The position numbers were made by a program, and so were the translations under genes. A DNA stretch of 64,000 nucleotides, from the NCBI GenBank assembly GCA_036365145.1, contig JAEOAD010002327.1:496001-560000 (forward strand). Direction: 5' to 3'. The DNA comes from Orientallactaga sibirica. Lineage: Eukaryota > Chordata > Mammalia > Rodentia > Dipodidae. Under the pieces are notes generated by a model. That model was not told the DNA's origin. It did no database searches and saw only the letters and a program-made list of their open reading frames with translations. This document shows, one piece after another, positions 45,429 through 57,490 of the stretch. Each line of letters begins with the position of its first letter. The stretch's first letter is position 1.

Positions 45429-48340
45429 TAGTTTGTTTAGAAAACAAACACCTTCATTGCTGAACACAGTACTGTGTGAAATAAGGCTATTCTGTTCTCC
45501 AAATGAGTTGCTTTCTTACGAAGAGTCTTCAGTGCAGCAAGATCAAACTTTCCTAGTTTGTGTAATATAACAAGATGTACAACTTAGTAGATTAACCACA
45601 TTTCTAACGTAGTTTGTTTAGAAAACAAACCCCTTCATTGCCGAACACAGTACTGTGTGAAATAAGGCTGTTCTGTTACCCAAATGAGTTGCTTTCTTAC
45701 GAAGAGTCTTCAGTGCAGCAAGATCAAACTTTCCTAGTTTGTGTAATCTAAAAAGATGTAGAATTTAGTAGATTAACCACATTTCTAACGTAGTTCGTTT
45801 AGAAAACAAAGACCTTCATTGCCGAACGCAGTACTGTGTGAAATAAGGCTGTTCTTTTGCGCAAATGAGTTGCTTTCTTACGAAGAGTCTTCAGTGCAGC
45901 AAGATTAAACATTCCTAGTTTGTATAATCTAACAAGATGTACAACTTAGTAGATTAACCACATTTCTAACGTAGTTTGTTTAGAAAACAAACCCCTTCAT
46001 TGCCAAACACAGTACTGTGTGAAATAAGCCTGTTCTGATCCCCTAATGAGTTGCTTTCTTACGAAGAGTCTTCAGTGCAGCAAGATCAAACTTTCCTAGT
46101 TTGTGTAATCTAACAAGTTGTACAATTTAGTAGATTAACCACATTTCTAACGTAATTTGTTTAGAAAACAAACACCTTCATTGCAGAATGCAGTACTGTG
46201 TGAAGTAAGCTAGTTCTGTTCTACAAATGAGTTGCTTTTTTACGAAGAGTCTTCAGTGCAGCAAGATCAAAGTTTTCTAGTTTGTGTAATCTAACAAGAT
46301 GTACAACTTAGTAGATTAACCACATTTCTAACGTAGTTTGTTTAGAAAACAAACACCTTCATTGCCGAACACAGTACTGTGTGAAATAAGGCGATTCTGT
46401 TCTCCAAATGAGTTGCTTTCTTACGAAGAGTCTTCAGTGCATCAAGATCAAACTTTCCTAGTTTGTGTAATCTAAGAAGATGTACACCTTAGTAGATTAA
46501 CCACATTTCTAACGTAGTCTGTTTAGAAAACAAACCCCTTCCTTGCCGAACACAGTACTGTGTGAAATAAGCCTGTTCTGATCCCCAAATGAGTTGCTTT
46601 CTTACGAAGAGTCATCAGTGCAGCAAGATCAAACTTTCCTAGTTTGTGTAATCTAACAAGATGTAGAATTTAGTAGATTAACCACATTTCTAACTTAGTT
46701 CGTTTAGAAAACAAACACCTTCATTGCCGAACGCAGTACTGTGTGAAATAAGGCTGTTCTGTTGCGCAAAAGAGTTGCTTTCTTACGAAGAGACTTCAGT
46801 GCAGCAAGCTCAAACTTTCCTAGTTTGTATAATCTGACAAGATGTACAATTTAGTAGATTAACCACATTTCTAACGTAGTTTGTTGAGAAAACAAACGCC
46901 TTCATTACCGAACACAGTACTGTGTGAAATAAGGCTGTTCTGTTCCCCAAAAGAGTTGCTCTCTTACGAAGAGTCTTCAGTGCAGCAAGATCAAACTTTC
47001 CTAGTTTGTGTAATCTAACAAGTTGTACAATTTAGTAGATTAACCATGATTCTAACGTAGTTTGTTTAGAAAACAAACCCCTTCATTGCATAATGCAGTA
47101 CTGTGTGAAGTAAGCTAGCTCTGTTCTACAAATGAGTTGCTTTTTTACGAAGAGTCTTCAGTGCGGTAAGATCAAACTTTCCTAGTTTGTGTAATCTAAC
47201 AAGATGTACAACTTAGTAGATTAACCACATTTCTAACGTAGTTTGTTTAGAAAACAAACGCCTTCATTGCCGAACACAGTACTGTGTGAATAAGCTTGTT
47301 CTGATCCCCAAATCAGTTGCTTTCTTACGAAGAGTCTTCAGTGCAGCAAGATCAAACTTTCCTAGTTTGTGTAATCTAAAAAGATGTAGAATTTAGTAGA
47401 TTAACCACATTTGTGACGTAGTTTGTTTAGAAAACAAACACCTTCATTGCCGAACACAGTACTGTGTGAAATAAGGCTATTCTGTTCTCCAAATGAGTTG
47501 CTTTCTTACGAAGAGTCTTCAGTGCAGCAAGATCAAACTTTCCTAGTTTGTGTAATCTAACAAGATGTACAACTTAGTAGATTAACCACATTTCTAACGT
47601 AGTTTGTTTAGAAAACAAACCCCTTCATTGCCGAACACAGTACTGTGTGAAATAAGCCTGTTCTGATCCCCAAATGAGTTGCTTTCTTACGAAGAGTCAT
47701 CAGTGCAGCAAGATCAAACTTTCCTAGTTTGTGTAATCTAACAAGATGTAGAATTTAGTAGACTAACCACATTTCAAACGCAGTTCGTTTAGAAAACAAA
47801 CACCTTCATTCCCGAACGCAGTACTGTGTGAAATAAGGCTGTTCTGTTCCCCAAATGAGTTCCTTTCTTACGAAGAGTCTTCAGTGCAGCAAGATCAAAC
47901 TTTCCTAATTTGTATAATCTAACAAGATGTCCAACTTAGTAGATTAACCACATTTCTAACGTAGTTTGTTCAGAAAACAATCGCCTTCATTACTGAACAC
48001 AGTACTGTGTGAAATAAGGCTGTTCTCTTCCTCAAATGAGTTCCTTTCTTACGAAGAGTCTTCAGTGCAGCAAGATCAAACTTTCCTAGTTTGTGTAATC
48101 TAACAAATTGTACAATTTAGTAGATTAACCATGTTTCTAACGTAGTTTGTTGAGAAAACAAACACCTTCATTGCAGAATGCAGTACTCTGTGAAGTAAGC
48201 TAGTTTTGTTCTACAAATGAGTTGCTTTTTTACGAAGACTCTTCAGTGCGGCAAGATCAAACTTTCCTAGTTTGTGTAATCTAACAAGATGTGCAACTTA
48301 GTAGATTAACCACATTTCTAACGTAGTTTGTTTAGAAAAC
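45429..48340. repeat. Satellite right of the ERV, no type B units
   Basis: Continuous type A and variant units. The 'gttcgtttag' variant with 'gaacgcag' and 'gttgcgc' recurs at about 45794 and 46700. The 'gctagttctgttctac' variant is at about 46209, 47117 ('gctagctctg') and 48200. No type B unit is seen for about 3 kb. There is no gene. Confidence 0.85.
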
Positions 48341-48342
48341 AA

Positions 48343-49066
48343 ACGACATCATTGCCGAACACAGTACTGTGTGAAATAATGCTGTTCTCTTACCGAAATC
48401 AGTTGCTTTCTTGAGAAGAGTCTTCAGGGCAGCAAGATCAAACTTTCCTAGTTTTTGTAATCTAACAAGATGTACAACTTAATAGACTATATTCATTTCT
48501 AAAGTAGTTTGTTTAGAAAACAAACCCATTCGTTGCCGAACACAGTATTGTGTGAAATAAGGCTGTTCTGTTCCCCAAATGAATTGCTTCCTTACGAACA
48601 CTCTTCAGTGCAGCAAGATCAAACTTTCCTAGTTTGTGTAATCTAACAAGATGTACAATTTAGTAGATTAAGCACATTTCTAACGTAGTTTGTTTAGAAA
48701 ACAAACGCCATCATTGCCGAACACAGTACTGTGTGAAATAATGCTGTTCTCTTACCGAAATCAGTTGCTTTCTTAAGAAGAGTCTTTAGGGCAGCAAGAT
48801 CAAACTTTCCTAGTTTTTGTAATCTAACAACATGTACAACTTAATAGACTATATTCATTTCTAAAGTAGTTTGTTTAGAAAACAAACCCATTCATTGCCG
48901 AAAACAGTACTGTGTGAAATAAGGCTGTTCTGTTCCCCAAATGAATTGCTTTCTTACGAACACTCTTCAGTGCAGCAAGATCAAACTTTCCTAGTTTGTG
49001 TAATCTAACAAGATGTACAATTTAGTAGATTAAGCACATTTCTAACGTAGTTTGTTTAGAGAACAA
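48343..49066. repeat. Two-monomer (362-bp) tandem duplication
   Basis: 'acgacatcattgccg' at 48343 and 'acgccatcattgccg' at 48705 start two copies 362 bases apart (2 x 181). Each has 'aatgctgttctcttaccg', a type B unit with 'ctatattcatttc', and 'aaatgaattgc' with 'gaacactcttc'. A third relative lies left of the ERV at about 41690-42050. Confidence 0.88.
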
Positions 49067-52000
49067 ATGCCTTCATTGCCGAACACAGTTCTGTGTGAAA
49101 TAAGCCTGTTCTGATCCCCAAATGAGTTGCTTTCTTACGAAGAGCCTTCAGTGCAGCAAGATCAAACTTTCCTAGTTTGTGTAATCTAACAAGATGTAGA
49201 ATTTAGTAGATTAACCACATTTCTAACGTAGTTTGTTTAGAAAACAAACACCTTCATTGCCGAACGCAGTACTGTGTGAAATAAGGCTGTTCTCTTCCGC
49301 AAATGAGTTGCTTTCTTACGAAGAGTCTTCAGTGCAGCAAGATCAAACTTTCCTACTTTGTATAATCTAACAAGATGTACAACTTAGTAGATTAACCACA
49401 TTCCTAACGTAGTTTGTTTAGAAAACAAACGCCTTCATTGCCGAACACAGTACTGTGTGAAATAAGCTTGTTCTGATCCCCAAATCAGTTGCTTTCTTAC
49501 GAAGAGTCTTCAGTGCAACAAGATCAAACTTTCTTAGTGTGTGTAATCTAACAAGATGTAGAATTTAGTAGATTAACCACATTTCTAACGTAGTTTGTTT
49601 AGAAAACAAACACCTTCATTGCCGAACATAGTACTGTGTGAAATAAGGCTATTCTGTTCTCCAAATGAGTTGCTTTCTTACGAAGAGTCTTCAGTGCAGC
49701 AAGATCAAACTTTCCTAGTTTGCATAATCTAACAAGATGTACAACTTAGTAGATTAACCACATTTGTAACGTAGTTTGTTTAGAAAACAAACGCCTTCAT
49801 TACCGAACACAGTACTGTGTAAATAAGGCTGTTCTGTTCCCCAAATGAGTTCCTTTCTTACGAAGAGTCTTCAGTGCAGCAAGATCAAACTTTCCCAGTT
49901 TGTGTAATCTAACAAGTTATACAATTTAGTAGATTAACCACATTTCTAACGTAATTTGTTTAGAAAACAAACACCTTCATTGCAGAATGCAGTACTGTGT
50001 GAAGTAAGCTAGTTCTGTTCTACAAATGAGTTGCTTTTTTAGGAAGAGTCTTCTGTGCAGCAAGATCAAACTTTCCTAGTTTGTGTAATCTAACAAGATG
50101 TACAACTTAGTAGATTAACCACATTTCTAACGTAGGTTGTTTAGAAAACAAACGCCTTCATTGCCGAACACAGTACTGTGTGATATAAGCCTTTTCTGAT
50201 CCCCAAATGATTTGCTTTCTTACGAAGAGTCTTCACTGCAGCAAGATCAAACTTTCCTAGTTTGTGTAATCTAACAAGATGTAGAATTTAGTAGATTAAC
50301 CACATTTATAACGTAGTTGGTTTAGAAAACAAACACCTTCATTGCCGAACACAGTACTGTGCGAAATAAGGCTATTCTGTTCTCCAAAGGAGTTGCTTTC
50401 TTACGAAGAGTCTTCAGTGCAGCGAGATCAAACTTTCCTAGTTTGTGTAATCTAACAAGATGTACAACTTAGTAGATTAGCCACATTTCTAACGTAGTTT
50501 GTTTAGAAAACAAACCCCTTCATTGCCGAACACAGTACTGTGTGAAATAAGCCTGTTCTGATCCCCAAATGACTTGCTTTCTTACGAAGAGTCATCAGTG
50601 CAGCAAGATCAAACTTTCCTAGTTTGTGTAATCTAACAAGATGTAGAATTTAGTAGATTAACCACATTTCAAACTTAGTTCGTTTAGAAAACAAACACCT
50701 TCATTGCCGAACGTAGTACTCTGTGAAATAAGGCTGTTATGTTGCGCAAATGAGTTGCTTTCTTACGAAGAGTCTTCAGTACAGCAAGATCAAACTTTCC
50801 TAGTTTGTGTAATCTAACAAGATGTAGAATTTAGTAGATTAACCACATTTCTAACTTAGTTCGTTTAGAAAACAAACACCTTCATTGCCGAACGCAGTAC
50901 TGTGTGAAATAAGGCTGTTATGTTGCGCAAATGAGTTGCTTTCTCACGAAGAGTCTTCAGTGCAGCAAGATCAAACTTTCCTAGTTTATATAATCTAACA
51001 AAATGTACAATTTAGTAGATTAACCACATTTCAAACGTAGTTTGTTTAGAAAACAAACACCTTCATTGCAGAATGCAGTACTGTGTGAAGTAAGCTAGTT
51101 CTGTTCTACAAATGAGTTGCTTTTTTACGAACAGTCTTCAGTGCAGCAAGATCAAACGTTCCTAGTTTGTGTAATCTAACAAGATGTAGAATTTAGTAGA
51201 TTAACCACATTTCTAACGTAGTTTGTTTAGAAAACAACCACCTTCATTGCCGAACGCAGTACTGTGTGAAATAAGGATGTTCTCTTCCGCAAATGAGTTG
51301 CTTTCTTACGAAGAGTCTTCAGTGCAGCAAGATCAAACTTTCCTAGTTCGTATAATCTACCAAGGTGTACAACTTAGTAGATTAACCACATTTCTAACGT
51401 AGTTTGTTTAGAAAACAAACGCCTTCATTGCCGAACACAGTACTGTGTGAAATAAGGCTGTTCTCTTCCCCAAATGAGTTGCTTTCTTACGAAGAGTCTT
51501 CAGTGCAGCAAGATCAAACTTTCCTATTTTGTGTAATCTAACCGGATGTACAACTTAATAGACTACCTTCATTTCTAAAGAAGTTTGTTTAGAAAACAAA
51601 CCCATTCATTGCCGAACACAGTACTGTGTGAAATAATGCTGTTCTGTTCCCCAAATGAGTTCCTTTCTTACGAAGAGTCTTCAGTGCAGCAAGATCAAAC
51701 TTTCCTAGTTTGTGTAATCTAACAAGATGTACAATTTAGTAGATTAACCACATTTCTAACGTAGTTTTTTTAGAAAACAAACACCTTCATTGCCAAACAC
51801 AGTACTGTGTGAAATAAGGCTGTTCTGTTCCCCAAATGAGTTGCTTTCCTACGAAGAGTCTTCAGTGCAGAAATATCAAACATCCTAGTTTTTGTAATCT
51901 AACAAGATATAGAATTTAGTAGATCAACCACATTTCTAACGTAGTTTGCTTAGAAAACAAACGCCTTCATTGCGGAACACAGTACTGTGTGAAACAAGCT

Positions 52001-53400
52001 TGTTCTGATCGCCAAATCAGTTGCTTTTTACGAAGAGTCTTCAGTACAGCAACATCAAACTTTCCTAGTTTGTAAAATCTAACAAGATGTACAATTTAGT
52101 AGACTAACCACATTTCTAACGTAGTTTGTTTATGAAACAATCGCCTTCATTACCGAACACAGTACTGTGTGAAATAAGGCTGTTTTGTTCCCCAAATGAG
52201 TTCCGTTCTTGAGAAGAGTCTTCAGGGCAGCAAGATCAAACTTTCCTAGTTTTTGTAATCTAACAAGATGTACAACTTAATAGACTATCTTCATTTCTAA
52301 AGTAGTTTCTTTAGAAAACAAACCCATTCATTGCGAAACACAGTACTGTGTGAAATAAGTCTGTTCTGTTCCCCAAATGAGTTGCTTTCTTACGAAGACT
52401 CTTCAGTGCAGCAAGATCAAACTTTGCTAGTTTGTGTAAACTAACAATATGTACAGTTTAGTACATTAACCACATTTCTAACGTAGGTTGTTTAGAAAAC
52501 AAACGCCTTCATTGCCGAACACAGTACTGTGTGAAATAAGCCTGTTCTGATCCACAAATGAGTTGCGTTCTTACGAAGAGTCTTCAGTGCAGCAAGATTA
52601 AACTTTCCTAGTTTGTGTAATCTAACAAGATGTAGAATTTAGTAGATTAACCACATTTCTAACGTAGTTTGTTTAGAAAACAAACACCTTCATTGCCGAA
52701 CACAGTACTGTGTGAAATAAGGCTATTCTGTTCTCCAAATGAGTTGCTTTCTTACGAAGAGTCTTCAGTGCAACAAGAGGAAACTTTCCTAGTTTGTGTA
52801 ATCTAACAAGATGTAGAATTTGGGAGATTAACCACATATCTAACGTAGTTTGTTTAGAAAACAAACACCTTCATTGCCGAACACAGTACTGTGTGAAATA
52901 AGCCTGTTCTGCTCCCCAAATGAGTTGCTTTCTTACGAAGACTCATCAGTGCAGCAAGATCAAACTTTCCTAGTTTCGATAATCTAACAAGATGTACAAC
53001 TTAGTAGATTAACCACATTTCTTACGTAGTTTGTTTAGAAAACAAACGCCTTCATTACCGAACACAGTACTGTGTGAAATAAGGCTGTTCTCTTCCTCAA
53101 ATGAGTTCCTTTCTTTCAAAGAGTCTTCAGTGCAGCCAGATCAAACTTTCCTAGTTTGTGTAATCTAACAAGTTGTACAATTCAGTAGATTAACCACATT
53201 TCTAACGTAATTTGTTTAGAAAACAAACACCTTCATTGCCATACACAGTACTGTGTTAAATAAGGCTATTCTGTTCTCCAAATGAGTTGCTTTCTTATGA
53301 AGAGTCTTCAGTGCAGCAAGATCACACTTTCCTAGTTTGTGTAATCTTACAAGATGTACAATTTAGTAGATTAACCACATTTCTAACGTAGTTTGTTTAG
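49067..53400. repeat. Satellite, mainly type A; includes adjacent near-identical monomers at 50641-51000
   Basis: Continuous 181-bp units. The units at about 50641-50821 and 50822-51002 share 'cttagttcgtttag' and 'ggctgttatgttgcgc', a single-monomer duplication. A hybrid unit with a type B back is at about 51545-51600, a type B unit at 52215, and the 'gatatagaatttag', 'agatcaacc', 'gtttatgaaacaatcgcc' cassette at 51905-52145. There is no gene. Confidence 0.82.
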
Positions 53401-54780
53401 AAAACAAACGCCTTCATTGCCAAACACAGTACTGTGTGAAATAAGGCTGTTATTTTCCCGAAATCAGTTGCTTTCTTGAGAAGAGTCTTCAGGGTTGCAA
53501 GATCAAACTTTCCTAGTTTTTGTAATCTAACAAGATGTACAACTTAATAGACTACCTTCATTTCTAAAGTAGTTTGTTTAGAAAACAAACCCATTCATTG
53601 CCGAACACAGTACTGTGTGAAATAAGGCTGTTCTGTTCCCCAAATGAGTTGGTTTCTTACGAAGAGTCTTCAGTGCAGCAAGATCAAACTTTCCTAGTTT
53701 GTGTAATCTAACAAGATGTACAACTTAGTAGATTAACCACATTTCTAACGTAGTTTGTTTAGAAAACAAAAGCCTTCATTACCGAACACAGTACTGTGTG
53801 AATTAAGGCTGTTCTGTTCCCCAAATGAGTTCCTTTCTTACGAAGAGTCTTCAGTGCAGCAAGATCAAACTTTCCTAGTTTGTGTAATCTAAAAAGTTGT
53901 ACAATTTGGTAGATTAACCACATTTCTAAAGTAATTTGTTTAGAAAACAAACAAATTCATTGCAGAATGCAGTACTGTGTGAAGTAAGCTAGTTCTTTTC
54001 TACAAATGAGTTGCTTTCTTACGAAGAGTCTTCAGTGCAGCAAGATCAAACTTTCCTAGTTTGTGTAATCTATCAAGATGTACAACTTAGTAGATTAAGC
54101 ACATTTAACGTAGTTTGTTTAGAAAACAAACGCCTTCATTGCCGAACACTGTACTGTGTGAAATAAGGTTGTTCTGTTCCCGAAATCAGTTGCTCTCTTG
54201 AGAACAGTCTTCAGGGCAGCAAGATCAAACTTTCCTAGTTTTTGTAATCTAACATGATGTACAACTTAATAGACTACCTTCATTTCTAAAGTAGTTTGTT
54301 TAGAAAACAAACCCATTCATTGCCGAACACACTACTGTATGAAATAAGTCTGTTCTGTTCCCCAAATGAGTTGCTTTCTTACGAAGACTCTTCAGTGCAG
54401 CAAGATCAAACTTTCCTAGTTTGTGTAATCGAACAAGTTTTACAATTTAGTAGATTAACCACATTTCTAACGTAGTTTATTTAGAAAACAAACACCTTCA
54501 TTGCCTAACACAGTACTGTGTGAAATAGGGCTATTCTGTACTCCAAATGAGTTGTTTTCTTACGAAGAGTCTTCAGTGCAGCAAGATCAAACTTTCCTAC
54601 TTTGTGTAATCTAACAAGATGTACAACTTAGTAGATTAAGCACATTTCTTATGTAGTTTGTTTAGATAACAAACGCCTTCATTGCCGAACACAGTACTGT
54701 GTGAAATAAGCCTGTTCTGATCCCCTAATGAGTTGCTTTCTTACGAAGAGTCTTCAGTGCACCAAGATCAAACTTTCCTA
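53401..54780. repeat. Cassette R1, matching 421-1800
   Basis: Right-hand partner of cassette L1 with the same ordered variants. Part of it (about 53540-54420) is also related to 58425-59305 at an offset of about 4885 (27 x 181 = 4887), through 'ggtttcttacg' (53651/58535), 'gaattaaggc' (53800/58685) and 'ctaaagtaatttg' (53926/58811). Confidence 0.85.
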
Positions 54781-55899
54781 GTTTGTGTAATCTAACAAGA
54801 TATAGAATTTAGTAGATTAACCACATTTCTAACGTAGTTTGTTTAGAAAACAAATGCCTTCATTGTGGAACACAGTACTGTGTGAAATAAGCTTGTTCTG
54901 GTCCCCAAATCAGGTGCTTTCTTACGAAGAGTCTTCAGTTCAGCAAGATCAAACTTTCGTAGTTTGTGTAATCTAACAAGATGTAGAATTTAGTAGATTA
55001 ACCACATTACTAACGTAGTTTGTTTAGAAAACAAACACCTTCATTGCCGAACACAGTACTGTGTTAAATAAGGCTATTCTGTTCTCCAAATGAGTTGCTT
55101 TCTTACGAAGAGTCTTCAGTGCAGCAAGATCACACTTTCCTAGTTTGTGTAATCTTACAAGATGTACAATTTAGTAGATTAACCACAAATCTAACGTAGT
55201 TTGTTTAGAAAACAAACGCCTTCATTGCCGAACACAGTACTGTGTGAAATAAGGCTGTTCTGTTCCCAAAATCAGTTGCTTTCTTGAGAACAGTCTTCAG
55301 GGCAGCAAGATCAAACTTTCCTAGTTTTTGTAATCTAACAAGATGTACAACTTCATAGACTGCCTTCATTTCTAAAGTAGTTTGTTTCGAAAACAAACCC
55401 ATTCATTGCCGAACACAGTACTGTGTGAAATAAGGCTGTTCTGTTCCCCAAATGAGTTGCTTTCATACGAAGACTCTTCAGTACAGCAAGATCAAACTTT
55501 CCTAGTTTGTGTAATGTAACAAGATGTACAACTTAGTAGATTAACCACATTTATAACGTAGTTTGTTTAGAAAACAAACACCTTCATTGCCGAACACAGT
55601 ACTGTGTGATATAAGGCTATTCTGTTCTCCAAATGAGTTGCTTTCTTACGAAGAGTCTTCAGTGCAGCAAGATCAAACTTTCCTAGTTTGTGTAATCTAA
55701 CAAGATGTACAATTCAGTAGATTAACCACATTTCTAACGTAGTTTGTTTAGATAACAAACGCCTTCATTCCCGAACACAGTACTGTGTGAAATAAGCCTG
55801 TTCTGATCCCCAAATGAGTTGTTTTCTTACGAAGAGTCTTCAGTGCAGCAAGATCAAACTTTCCTAGTTTGTGTAACCTAACAAGATGTACAACTTAGT
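54781..55899. repeat. Satellite, mixed type A/B monomers
   Basis: Continuous units with a type B unit at about 55270. 'cattcccgaac' (55768) and 'gtaacctaac' (55874) recall the cassettes at 4.4 and 14.2 kb. There is no gene. Confidence 0.82.
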
Positions 55900-57490
55900 A
55901 GATTAACCACATTGCTAACGTAGTTTGCTTAGAAAACAAACGCCATTATTGCCGAACACAGTACTGTGTGAAATAAGGCTGTTCTGTTCCCCAAATGAGT
56001 TCCTTTCTTGAGAAGAGTCTTCAGGGCAGCAAGATCAAACTTTCCTAGTTTTTGTAATCTAACAAGATGTACAACTTAATAGACTATCTTCATTTCTAAA
56101 GTAGTTTGTTTAGAAAACAAACCCATTCATTGCCGAACACAGTACTGTGTGAAATAAGGCTGTTCTGTTCCCCAAATGAGTTGCTTTCTTACGAAGACTC
56201 TTCAGTGCAGCAAGATCAAACTTTCCTAGTTTGTGTAATCTAATAAGATGTACAGTTTAGTAGATTAACCACATTTCTAACGTAGGTTGTTTAGAAAACA
56301 AACGCCTTCATTGCCGAACACAGTACTGTGTGAAATAAGCCTGTTGTGATCCCCAAATGAGTTGCGTTCTTACGAAGAGTCTTCAGTGCAGCAAGATCAA
56401 ACTTTCCTAGTTTGTGTAATCTAACAAGATGTAGAATTTATTAGATTAACCACATTTCTAACTTAGTTGGTTTAGAAAACAAACACCTTCATTGCCGAAC
56501 ACAGTACTGTGTGAAATAAGGCTATTCTGTTCTCCAAATGAGTTGCTTTCTTACGAAGAGTCTTCAGTGCAACAAGATGAAACTTTCCTAGTTTGTGTAA
56601 TCTAACAAGATGTACAACTTAGGAGATTAACCACATTTCTAACGTAGTTTGTTTAGAAAACAAACACCTTCATTGCCGAACACAGTACTGTGTGAAATAA
56701 GCCTGTTCTGATCCCCAAATGAGTTGCTTTCTTACGAAGAGTCATCAGTGCAGCAAGAACAAACTTTCCTAGTTTCTATAATCTAACAAGATGTACAACT
56801 TAGTAGATTAACCACATTTCTAACGTAGTTTGTTTAGAAAACAAACACCTTCATTACCGAACACAGTACTGTGTGAAATAAGGCTGTTCTGTTCCTCAAA
56901 TGAGTTCCTTCCTTACGAAGAGTCTTCAGTGCAGCAAGATCAAACTTTCCTAGTTTGTGTAATCTAACAAGTTGTACAATTTAGTAGATTAACCATATTT
57001 CTAACGTAATTTGTTTAGAAAACAAACACCTTCATTGCCGAACACAGTACTGTGTTAAATAAGGCTATTCTGTTCTCCAAATGAGTTGCTTTCTTACGAA
57101 GAGTCTTCAGTGCAGCAAGATCACACTTACCCAGTTTGTGTAATCTTACAAGATGTACAACTTTGTAGATTAACCCCATTTCTAACGTAGTTTGTTTAGA
57201 AAACAAACGCCTTCATTGCCGAACACAGTACTGTGTGAAATAAAGCTATTCTGTTCCCGAAATCAGTTGCTTTCTTGAGAACAGTCTTCAGGGCAGCAAG
57301 ATCAAACTTTCCTTGTTTTTGTAATCTAACAAGATGTACAACTTAATAGACTACCTTCATTTCCAAAGTAGTTTGTTTCGAAAACAAACCCATTCATTGC
57401 CGAACACAGTACTGTGTGAAATAAGGCTGTTCTGTTCCCCAAATGAGTTGCTTTCATACGAAAACTCTTCAGTGCAGCAAGATCAAACTT
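55900..57490. repeat. 24-monomer-spaced duplication, copy 1
   Basis: Matches 60240-61850 at an offset of 4341 (24 x 181 = 4344), rising to about 4362 after a 21-bp insertion in the second copy. Markers are 'gccattattgcc' (55941/60282), 'aataagatgtacag' (56242/60583), 'ttagttggtttag' (56463/60804), 'caacaagatgaaac' (56570/60911), 'agtttctataatc' (56771/61133), 'ttccttccttacg' (56907/61269) and 'cacacttacccag' (57122/61484). Confidence 0.88.

Noticed and set aside
45780..45830. Possible CENP-B box at 'ttcgtttagaaaac'
   Set aside because: It shares only TTCG; the required A and CGGG positions of NTTCGNNNNANNCGGGN are absent, here and in 'tttcgaaaac' units.
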